64,000 nt of DNA. Source: Plazaster borealis. Taxonomy: Eukaryota > Echinodermata > Asteroidea > Forcipulatida > Labidiasteridae. The notes under the pieces are model-generated. The model did no database searches, was not told the DNA's origin, and worked only from the letters and a program-made list of their open reading frames with translations. The stretch lies in NCBI GenBank assembly GCA_021014325.1, contig CM037467.1, positions 186,001-250,000 of the forward strand. Reading direction: 5' to 3'. Each line of letters opens with the position of its first letter. Position 1 is the stretch's first letter. The position numbers and the translations under genes are program-made. This document shows positions 45,191-55,700 of the stretch, one piece after another.

Positions 45191-47490
45191 CTCAACTTGT
45201 TACAAGTCGATGCTATGAAATAAAAAATTTGTGTAAGATCAATGAGCTGGAGGGTTTTCCATCATTTCCATTCACTGCATACTGAATGAAATAACGTTTA
45301 GTAATTGGATCTCATACAAAAACTTTCAGAAGTGAGCTGAAGATCACACCAATGATGTTTCTCACTTTTAGTTCACTACATGAAGTAGTGCGCCCTCTGT
45401 CAAAGAGTTCTTGCTGATTACCTTTGATAAAAGTCACAAAAAGGCAAAAGCATCTTCACAAGTACAAACTCTATAATCTCAATCAAACAAACATCAACAT
45501 TTGTCTTTATTTTCAAACTTAATGTCAACTAAGACATTTGGGTAAAACGTGTATTGCTTAAAACAAAATCAGCCATTAAATATTGAACATGACAAGGTAG
45601 ATGGAAACTTTATTCAGGTCAGTGCAGTGCCTCATCATGGCTTCAGATACTTGGATTAAAAACTTGTCCTAAACTAATTGAGAGGAAACAACTTATTCAA
45701 TCTAGATTTTATTATGAGGCTTTTAAATACCAAGATCTAATAGTTATGGAACCAAAGAAATAACAGTGGTATTAATTCAAATGTCAATATTAGAGACAAG
45801 TTCATTTTGTTAAAAATACATTAAAATTGAACAAAATAACTATTTTCAGACTAACATGGCAGGTTAGACTATGGTTTTTATGTTAAAATGTTGGAAATTA
45901 TAAAGCTGAGAAAAAAACAAAACAAAAAACATAAAAGTGAAAGTGCTTGATTTTGATTTAAACAGGTGAATCTAGTAACATAAAAGTCTTGTCAGATTGC
46001 AAAATACATAACAAGTGGAAGTATGAACAAGTAAATTTTCTTGTATATGTTGCATTGACAACAGATATTGTTAATGATGAGGTTTAAGTATGTATTCCCA
46101 TCGTGCACTTAAGTGTTTTATAAATGTATTCCAACATGGAATAATTAACAGAAAACCAAGAGTCCCAAAATGCATTTGAACCCAGGTACGGAGTCCCTAA
46201 AGGGACATTATAATGAAAACAAATTCACATACCAAGAAATCGTTTCAGTTTCTTTATTTCAAGCGCTCACTCAAACAAATTATTCCAAGCAATTTTTCCA
46301 GCACTCAAATCATTTTGTGTGCTCATAATATTTTATTTTGAGCATACGAAATGATTTTGAGTGTGCTCAAAATAAATGATTTGAGTGCACAAAATGATTT
46401 TGTGAGCAAGAAATTATTTCGAGCGCACTAAATAAAGATCTCACATTAAATCTTGGTATGGGTACATTTGTTTTCATCATGTATGTCCCCTTTAGGGACT
46501 CCATACTAAAGGTTACAGTTACAGCAATCAATTGTACATAATGTTCAAAAATACAACACAAAACAAAATACTAAAAATACAACAACCAAATCCACACAAA
46601 TGTTTAGTAATAATACTTGTTTAAAAAATTCTTCCCACAGCAGTTTTTGGAATCTGTTGCTACCATAACACTGTTATATTGCTATTGGTAAACTATCAAC
46701 GGTATGTCAATATAGTGTCTATTGGATCAGTTACAATTGGAGGGAATAATAATCGTTAGGAAAGTATCTGTATATTCACACAAGTATGTATTTTATCGTT
46801 TGACCTCTGATAATATAAGACAAAAACTACAATGACTTTAAGTTAAAATAATTTGACAAGTTCCAAGTGTTCAAAAACTTGCATTTCTCACTGTGAAATG
46901 TTCTTCAATTAATAACATGAACAATTCTTGTTGGTAACAAAATGAAGGAAGGAAACTTGCAACTTCACGTATATGGATGTCTGCTGAAAGAAAAAGACTG
47001 AACAGTTGCCCTATAGTGCCCCAAATCTAGTAATTTAATATAAATAAACCTATTTAAATATTTCTCCGTTTATGTCACAAATACATTAACATATTCACAA
47101 ATAATTGCTGATACAATTTTAAGAATGAGATAAGAATAAGTTGTGGCTACAGAATGATAGAGTGGTCAACTAATACGGAAACCCACATACTTTGATATTG
47201 TCTGTATGAACAGTCACAAAAGCAAGAGAACATAAATAAAAAGTAATGTACAAACACATATTCATTCAAGGAATAATACATGCTTTCTTTCTTTACCAGT
47301 GATGACCATTGTAGTTTTTCAAACTTTTAAGTAAGTACCTGGTAAGTAAACCGCACGATGGAGATGCACTGAACAAATCTTGAAAACTTCATTCATAAAA
47401 TAAACTGGAAACCCAAAGAGTATAAAGGCAGCACAGAACATATTGTCTTAGACATCAGAGGTCAAAGGTTATAAGATGATGCATCAATGG
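45191..47490. other. Spacer and cytochrome c 3' flank
   Basis: This AT-rich stretch probably contains the CYCS 3'UTR (minus strand) at its right end. A minus-strand AATAAA (TTTATT) occurs near 46252 inside the MITE. No gene recognised. Confidence 0.5.
46189..46503. mobile_element. MITE with TA target duplication (Tc1/mariner-like)
   Basis: The left end is CGGAGTCCCTAAAGGGACAT and the right end is the complement TTTAGGGACTCCA. Similarity of the inverted ends continues through ATGAAAACAAAT and CATACCAAG, about 55 bp in all. TA flanks both ends (46187-46188 and 46504-46505). The interior is itself built of imperfect inverted and direct repeats of AAATGATTTTGAGTG. Non-autonomous, 315 bp. Confidence 0.75.
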
Positions 47491-48362
47491 TTACATTTTC
47501 CCCTGTGTGGCGGCTTCCAGATATGATATAAGATCCTCTCGTTCCTTCTTCTTCTTCAAGCCAGCGAAGACCATCTTTGTTCCTGGGATGTATTTTTTAG
47601 GGTTTTCCAGGTAAGTGAACAATGTCTTTCTCTCCCATGTTACTCCTATTCGTGCAAAAAGAAAACAAGAAAAAATACATTATCTTAAAGTAAACTTGAA
47701 TCCTCGATTCTGATTGGTTGATCCATGGCAACAAGAGTGTGATATTAACCTATATTGCACAGCCCATATCACACCCTGTTCTAATGTGCTGTTCTAACTC
47801 CACAGATTGCGCTATTTTAAGCTACATAAATTCACTCACACTTGTGTGATTACTAACTTCAAGCAAACTTGAAAACCTGGATTCTGATTGGTCAATCCAT
47901 AGCAATAAGAGCGTGATATCAATCTATATTGCAAGGCCCATATCAAACCCTAACACACTGTTCTAATTCCACATACTGTGCTACGCGTCAAGTTTGTTTG
48001 AAGATAAATTCATTATCACACGTGCACTCGTGAAAATACTGAAAAATGAAGTGCATGTGCATCCCATATATCCAACTCTGCCTTCGGCCTTGCTGGATAT
48101 GGGACACAGAAGCAATAAAGTTTTCAAACTCTACTCGTGCTTGTATGATAGACCCAACTAATAAAATCTCACCTTTGTTCTTATTTGCGTCTGTGTAGCT
48201 AAATCCTACTGCTTGGCCTGTTCTTCGTCCCCATAGCCCCATTAGGTTGGGCCCTTGCTTGTGTTTGCCTGTATTATCTATGACATGGCATTGGGTACAC
48301 TTCTGCTTGAAAATGGCAGCACCCTTTGTAGCATCTCCTTCTTTGATTTCAACCTCAGGCAT
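47491..48362 (-). CDS. CYCS: Cytochrome c (somatic type), complete
   Basis: Two coding exons, 48173-48362 and 47491-47645, join in frame to 114 aa. CTQCH (C22, C25, H26) is the covalent haem-attachment site. M88 in [12 protein letters not shown] is the other axial ligand. [14 protein letters not shown] and YTDANKNKG are typical. It moves electrons from complex III to IV in the intermembrane space and triggers apoptosome assembly when released. About ten residues longer than vertebrate cytochrome c, it begins [11 protein letters not shown] and ends AATQGKM. The intron position (after ANKNKG) is inside the protein. An acceptor (GTGTGTACAG, first exon base 48388) just upstream of the ATG and a donor after 50487 indicate a 5'UTR intron of about 2.1 kb. 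Confidence 0.96.
47691..47990. repeat. Diverged duplicate in the cytochrome c intron
   Basis: AACTTGAATCC-TCGATTCTGATTGGTTGATCC near 47692 recurs as AACTTGAAAACCTGGATTCTGATTGGTCAATCC near 47868. Each is followed by GCAA-AAGAG-GTGATAT, CTATATTGCA, GCCCATATCA and CTGTTCTAA. The period is about 177 bp. It lies inside the 47646-48172 intron. Confidence 0.65.
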
Positions 48363-49679
48363 GTTGATCTTGATTTGTTATATAATTGCTGTACACACAC
48401 AAAATAACAGACAGAAAAGAAATTGTCAAGTCTGTCTCAACAGCTTCACATAATAAGCTTTACTGTAGTGATATTGGTTATTTAAAGTATGTTTGGGGAC
48501 TGGGGGTGTGGGTAACTTTGTAATCTTTGACCCACATGGCCATTGTGTTTGACCATTGCCCGACACAGTATATATCAAACAGTTCACCCTTCCCTCTGAA
48601 CAGAGAGACATGTATGTACATTGTAGGCCTACATGTGATGTATGCAAGAACTCATTCCCATTCACAAATATTCTTATTGGCAATTGGCCAATGTCCACCT
48701 TCCATAATCCCAGCTTGGTATCATTACACAATGTGCAACTTACATTGTGTTGTGATTTGTATGGGGAAACACCATCAAACACTTTTTCAGCAGGAACCCA
48801 GCATAGGATGATGACATAAAATGGAACTATGACATAATTTTTCCTAACTGGGTATGACTTCACTCCTCTGCTCTGTTCTTTGCATACATTTCTCACTCTG
48901 AGATTCTTTTTAGTACAAAGTTGTTTTCAAATGATTTTAAAATAAATTCTTAAAGTTCTTGAAAAGGACTGTATTTTGTTGGTCTGGTCCTTGATCTAGA
49001 GTTGAACTTGAGAGTCTTGTGACCTTCTTACTTCACCCCTCCTGCCCATATGGCCTCAATTTAACCTTTGTCTTTATAGCCTTAGAGGAAATTCAATTAA
49101 AATGGTTATTGGATGATAAATGTTCATGTGGATTCCTCAGCATGATAAGTGAAACCAGTATTTAAACAAACAAGAGGGCTAACTGTAAACAAATTCTAAA
49201 TTCCCTGCCTTTAGTTTGTCTTTGTTTTGACCACAATTGATTTCAGTAAAAAAACATACACGTTTTCAGATAGTTTGTGATTTATCCGATAGTAATGCTC
49301 GATCCTCATGATGGTTACAACTGTCAGGAAGATTGAGGGCAACGATTATTGCAACTATTTTTCAGACATCAGAGATGAACTTAATCAAACCGACACTGCA
49401 CTGGTGAATTTGTTTGTATGTCAAAAAACCAAAAAACATCAAATGAGTCATGACACTTAAACGATACACTAATTAAAACAGCACTAAGTACCGAGTGCAA
49501 CTGTTCATGACATGTTGTAGTCGAGACTAAGATGAAGTCCGAGACCTCCCCGGCCATGGACGCCCTTTATCAAAGCCATCTTTCTTTATTTTTTATAGTT
49601 TTTTATGCTGAACCACTGCTTCCTCCCCCCCCCCCAGCTAGCTACACATGTACATCTCAGATCAGAGATTCAGATTACA

Positions 49680-49932
49680 GGGCCCAATTTCATGGCTCTG
49701 CTTACCAAAAGCAAAGAATCGGCACTACACACAGTTACGGAAGCAGGGAATTCCGTGCTTTGCTTACGTTACGTCAAGCGTATTTCACGGGTTAGCAGGG
49801 AATTTTTGCTTGTAGGTTGTATGTGGCGTATTCGCTTACACAGTTAGCATAGATATTCAGCGCTTGCATAGTAAGTAAATGGTGATCTCAAGCACAGAAT
49901 TCTGCGGTAAGCAGAGCCATGAAATTGGGCCC
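49680..49932 (-). mobile_element. MITE, GGGCCCAATTT-terminated family (copy 2)
   Basis: It begins GGGCCCAATTTCATGGCTCT and ends with the near-exact complement (AGAGCCATGAAATTGGGCCC), giving inverted ends of about 26 bp including GCTTACC. Reverse-complemented, it aligns along its length with 15671-15915. It lies within the inferred CYCS 5'UTR intron. Confidence 0.85.
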
Positions 49933-50487
49933 AACGAGCCTACACTGCCATGCTACAGCCACAGGATCGACACTCCATGCTCCAGCTGATGAGCAGAGTT
50001 GATATTGAGCATCAACTCAAGTCGAGGATAAATCTGCGAAAACTGTACCGCGATTTTTAGATTATAAAATAAAAGGGCAACCCCACCGTACATCGTCAAT
50101 TCGTCATACTCATTTCTACATCCATGGGATATTAAACTATCCATGAAAATATCTATAAACTTTGTGTCATGGACATGACGGAAGGTGTGTACTGTAAGTA
50201 ACCAACTTACATGACTTATGTAACGTGTCGTGGAATACCTTTCGTATGGACAAAATGCGCTATGTAATATGTACATACTGTGCAACGGCAACGCATGCAC
50301 TGCACTGCAGGTACATGTACATGTAATGCTGTATATCAACGGAAACTACCCTCCGATAAAACCAATATATCTTGCTAAATATACACACAATTATAATCAG
50401 ACTTGGCTACATCAATAATCAACTCTATTTATAAAATAACATCAAGAAGTTGTGAAAATGTATACAAATTTAATAAAAGAACTTACC

Positions 50488-50660
50488 GAAATTACAAGAG
50501 CTTGTTCAATTGGTATTTTTCCACACGCGGACGCCGAAAGATATTGCGTAAATGATGCGCACGCGCACGCGAGGTCGGCCTCCTACTTACGTCACCGTTT
50601 TATTCCTTATATGGAAAAAGCCGGTAATACGGCATTTTCATTGGTCAGTTAAAGTTAAAT
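50488..50660 (-). promoter_or_regulatory. Cytochrome c promoter and non-coding first exon, with NRF-1, CRE and CCAAT motifs
   Basis: A minus-strand donor (TTTCG then GTAAGT, last exon base 50487) marks the end of a likely non-coding CYCS exon. Just upstream are TGCGCACGCGCA (50556-50567), an exact fit to the NRF-1 consensus YGCGCAYGCGCR, and TTACGTCA (50587-50594, a CRE variant). ATTGG (50640-50644, CCAAT on the minus strand) lies further upstream. The block is CpG-rich against an AT-rich background. NRF-1 and CREB control of cytochrome c promoters is established in mammals; here it is inferred. Confidence 0.65.
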
Positions 50661-52209
50661 TTGAGTCATCAAAAACTTCTTCCTCCCGTCATTTAACAAA
50701 AAAACCTAGGGATTACTCAAGAGTATAGAGTCCTCAAAACTTAAAGACCTTTGGTTTTTAGCAAGATATAAAATTCCAAGCTATTCAACTGCATTTTGTT
50801 CATTTTGAACGTAATAACATTAGCATTACAAGTTTACCGTTTTGTTTAACATGGTCTATTTGAACTTTCCTGTTTAAACTTACCTGTTCAATACGTTAAT
50901 ATTTTACAATTCATATTGGCCATAAATTTTTTTGTGTGAAAAAGAGCTTCTGATGAGTGTTAGAAAAAAAATATCTATTTGGACAAAAACATTTTTATTA
51001 CAGGTTGTTATTACACATTACCACATAATAAAAAAAATCCTCCAAACATATTTATAACTTATCTCATTTGATTGTTTTATTTTTTCTAAATATTTTTTTT
51101 ATGGCAATATAATATCTTTTCATCAACCATAATTCAATTGCAAAGTATTCTCTCCAACAAAAACCCCAAATAATTATTTTGTTGTTGAATTCTGTTAAAA
51201 ATAAATGTAGATGAATATCTGTACAGGTTTTAAACACATATTTACAAATACCTGTGATATGGCCAGACAAAAGGATTAAAGCATTAATTTATTTTGAAAC
51301 AGATCAAAGGATTCTTTCTGATGCCCTATAGTCATATCAATTGTTTCTCAAACATTTCCAAACTATTGAAAAACAAAATACAGACCCCAATCCCATACAT
51401 TTTATAAACAACTATTTTATCAAACAAAAAGTTCCTTTTTTATCAATAAAATAGATTTCTCTTGAATATGACAGAAGTAACAAAACAAACAGTTATACAA
51501 ATTGAAGATTGATATTGTTGTCATGACACTGTTACTTTAATTTCCACGCACTCAAAACATAAGCAAATAAAAGCACTTTACAGAAAATGGAGGTATATAC
51601 ACGGTCAACTGAGGCAATTATGAAGGGAATGACGAGTACCAGCATGGATAGATACATAGATAGATAGAATGCATTTTTAATGTAGAAATAAATTATTACA
51701 AGACAAGTAAAGTTATAATAGTACAAGACAAGTGCCACAGACAAAAAACAGACTAGACAGAAACATAAACAAGACTATAAACTGACTAACAACGACAGAT
51801 TAACTCAATCTGAAGACAATGAATAACAGGCCTTGCACTTGACCTTTTTTGTAAAGTAGCCCACTGGGCTAATAAACAGTGCTTTTAACCTGCCCAAGGA
51901 GGTGTTAGTATAGTACTAGTAGTCCCGATTTTGAACATGTATTGTCATGAATGTATCTTTCTGATGTATTAATGGTAGCGATCACAACCAGTTTAATGGT
52001 CAAATGAAGTTGCATTCACAGACTAAAAATTATTATTTTATAAATTAATTTTTCACATTTGAAAAGGAAAAAATACGAGCATTATAAACAAGTTGGACAG
52101 TTTTTAGTCTCTTACCCACAGGGCAGGTTGAGAAGTGGTGCTTCTGTTATGTACACCAGGCTAGTATTAAGGGTGAGCCCTAAATAAGAAATGAAATGAC
52201 ATGAACATA

Positions 52210-52294
52210 AGACATATCATGTATCTCCATCAGTTTACTGCCACTAATGATTCAGTGATTCAGAAAAATCAAGAATGACTTTAATGGCTGCCTG
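52210..52294 (-). pseudogene. Duplicate of the last MMUT exon, cut by a MITE
   Basis: On the minus strand this reads AAIKVILDFSESLNH then stop, against [20 protein letters not shown] in the real last exon (52755-52837). Similarity continues into the 3' flank (CAGTTTACTGCCA versus TAGTTACTGCCAC on the plus strand). The 5' part of the exon, including its normal acceptor, is missing at the point where the MITE (TTAA at 52295) begins. It is either a dead copy or a remnant alternative last exon. Confidence 0.7.
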
Positions 52295-52670
52295 TTAAAG
52301 GCATCGTACACGTTTGGTAATTGTCAAAGACCAGTGTTCTCATTTGGTGTATCCCAACATATGCATAAAACAACAAGCCTGTGAAAATTTGGGCTCAATT
52401 GGTCATCGAAGTTGCAAGAAAATGATGAAAGAAAAAACACCCTTGTTGTACAAATTTGTGTGATTTCAGATAGGAATAAAAGGCTTCTAGCTAGAAGTCT
52501 TTTATTATTTTAGTGAGAAATTACCTCTTTCTCAAAAACTACATTACTTCAGAGGGAGTCATTTCTCACAATGTTTTATACTATCAACAGCTCTCTGTTG
52601 CTCGTTACCAAGTCAGTTTTTATGCTAATATATATTTTGAGTAAATACCAAACGTGTATGATACCTTTAA
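52295..52670. mobile_element. TTAA-flanked MITE (376 bp)
   Basis: The left end is TTAAAGGCATCGTACACGTT. The right end is its near-complement, AACGTGTATGATACCTTTAA. Inverted ends are about 25 bp with TTAA at both, typical of piggyBac or Kolobok non-autonomous elements. Internally it carries an inverted pair GGCTTCTAGCTAGAAGTC near 52480. The sequence seems familiar as an abundant sea-star repeat, but this is from memory and unverified. Confidence 0.85.
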
Positions 52671-52754
52671 ACAAAGAAACAAACAACCCAACAAATTAGA
52701 GCCGTTTATGCTGTTGTCATAACAATAATATATCAAACAAAATACACATCTCCC

Positions 52755-55700
52755 TTAGTTACTGCCACTTATCCTATGATTCAATGATTCAGCAACGTCG
52801 TCAATGACTTTAACAGCTGCAACTGGGATCCTCGTTCCTAATACACAAATTAATAAACAAACAAGACATTAACAAATTGCCTATCATGAAACAGTCTGTT
52901 TGTCTTGTTGGCATCCATGCTTACTCACGGAGTAAAATGCAAGAGTCTTCCTGCTATAGCCAGTGAGCCACATAACAATTAGCTCAAGGCACTTCTCTGA
53001 TTCTTTGGACAAAAGAAAAATCTTAGAGCTGTAATTGGCAAGACAAGTTAAAGAGGGGCTCCAAGGTCAAATTCAGTTTTGTGATGCACTCATTTTCCAA
53101 TAGATAGAGTCCTCATGAAAGTGGCGGAAAAGTTACAAGTCTCTAACCTTAATATTAAATGTACATGAAAATATACACAATGACCAATTGTGTTTATGAA
53201 TAGGATGTCCAAACTTACCAGGACCAAATATGCTTTTAACTCCTTGATCAAAGAGGAACTCATAATCCTGTGGAGGAATGACCCCACCAACTATCACACA
53301 GATATCGCTGTAAAATCAGTAGAACAAAATCATTAGAACAAAACCAGTAGAACAAAATCAGTAGAACAAAACCAGTAGAACAAAATCAGTAGAACAAAAT
53401 CAGTAGAACAAAACCAGTATAACAAAATCATTAGAACAAAACCAGTAGAACAAAATCAGTAGAACAAATCATTAGAACAAAATCATTAAAACAAAATCAG
53501 TAGAACAAAACCAGTAGAACAAAACCAGTAGAACAAATCATTAGAACAAAATCATTAAAACAAAACCATTAGTACAAAACCAGTAGAACAAAACCAGTAG
53601 AACAAAATCAGTAGAACATTCATGTATCTGGGATTCATATTGCATAAGTTTATTACTTAATTAAATTTGTTACTCCACACTAGACCCAAGATGATGTATT
53701 TCTAACTGTATTTATTGCAAATCCTTACTGCAGGGTTTGCTCTTAACTTTTTCAGTGACTGACCAGCAGGACCTGCTTGTCGTTTCACTAGTCCGCCAGC
53801 TTTTTCAATGGTCCAAATTTGAAGGTTTTTTTTCAAGATTGTCATTAGCATGAAACTTGTAATTTAACTAAATATGAAGTGGTTTACATGTAGCGATGGG
53901 ACTTCAGCAATAAACTGGCCAGCAGGACTAGTTGGACAGAATTCTGACTGGTCCTCAGGTGTTTTAACTGACTGTTGTTTGATTTTAAACATGAGAGATT
54001 ATTTGTCCTTTGTACTTACCCTCTGCCCATCTTATTTAGTGCCTTGATGAGCTCTGGAACCAATGTCTTATGACCTGCTGCTAAGGTACTCACTCCAACA
54101 ACATGAACATCAGAATCTATGGCTTGCTGGGCAACTTCCTCAGGAGTCTATCATAAAACAGAATATTGACCTTAAGTAGTGCAATAAAAAACTTCTCCAA
54201 ATCTCACTAATAAGTTCAGAATTATTTTAGGCAGATTCATAGCAATGCAAATAAAATCTCTGATTGATTTAAAGGTAGGGTCATAGATTGGTAAATAAAA
54301 AAAAATTAATGGGCATAAAAACTTACTCGGTGAGAAGCACTGCAGCTGTTGATAGTATAATTTATTATTTTGAGAAAGGATTCCCTTTGAAGTAATATAT
54401 TTTGGAAATTTTTTCACCCAAAAACATTTGAATCTTGGTTGGTGTCCGTTCGCGAATGCTGCTGCCACAGATGCAGTTGGTACCCGCTGTCACCTCGCTA
54501 AACGTGGATGGATTCAAAGTTTTTGATCAAAATACTGTGACAGTTTGTTGCTGTTTTCTCAAAAAGTAGACACTGTATTCAGCTGAAACTTTTTCAGGTG
54601 ACTTTAATTGTATCTTTCTTGATAATATTGCCTTTATATCAGCATTACATTGACAACAACCAATCTATGACCCTACCTTTAATCATAGCAATGAACACTC
54701 TTCATAAGCGACAGTTGAGTAAAGAAACTTCTACCATTAACAAGACGTTAATGTGTATCTGAACTGAACTGAACGTTATTTTCATTACCTGGAATAGAGG
54801 TCCAATATCTACATCAAATCCAATGTCAGCAAAACTTGTAGCCACCACTTTGGCCCCTCGATCATGACCATCCTGTCCCATCTTAGCTACCAGTATACGA
54901 GGGCGACGTCCCTCCTTCTCCAAAAACTCCTATCATCAAAATTATCAAAATGATAAGAGTGATTAATTGTATAAGTTAGGTTGGAAAAATCATTATAAAG
55001 ATAAGAATGCATCAACTGGTAGCAATTTACTGCTTGGATTCCTATGTCAGCCAATATGAGAGTACTATCAGTGACATCTTGGATAAATACGCACCCTGGA
55101 AAACAAGATCAGTCAAGGTCCGAACTGAAGTTTCCTGGTTCAATGATGATATTCGTACAGCAAGAAAGATCTGTGGCAAGTTGGAAATACAACGACAAGA
55201 ATATCGCAACCAATGTAAGGTAGTCAGGAATTTGATCAACCAGGCAAAGATCACCCATTATTCATCCCAAGTACAAGAATCCTCAGGAGATCACAAGATA
55301 ATTGCCCCGTCCTTCCATCCACTTACAATGATCAGGACTTGGCAAATGAATTCCAGAAATTCTTTGTCACCAAGATTTCAGACATCCGCTCATCTCACAT
55401 CTTCAACCAGAGTGTAGACTATCTGTGTTTGAGCCTGCCACTGTTGCTGAGATTCAAAGGGTTATTATGAAATCTCCTTCAAAATCCTGTGAGCTGGATC
55501 CAGTGTCAACATCCATGATGAAGCAAAACATTGATATATTTTTACCCTACATCACTAATCTGATAGCCTCAAAGTTTCCTACATCAGGCCGCTCATCAAG
55601 AAACCAAACCTGGACAAGGAGATATTCAAAACTACAGACCAGTTGCTAACTTAAAATATCTTGGAAAAGTCATCGAACGAGTAGTTTCATCACGCATTTC

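Larger units (their letters stand above)
50661..52754. other. Region between cytochrome c promoter and MMUT stop
   Basis: This AT-rich stretch should include the MMUT 3'UTR on its right side. No coding gene is recognised. It contains the duplicated terminal exon at 52210-52294 and the MITE at 52295-52670. Confidence 0.5.

Noticed and set aside
48426..48896. 156-codon minus-strand frame upstream of cytochrome c
   Set aside because: It lies in the inferred CYCS 5'UTR intron, has no family similarity and its composition looks non-coding.
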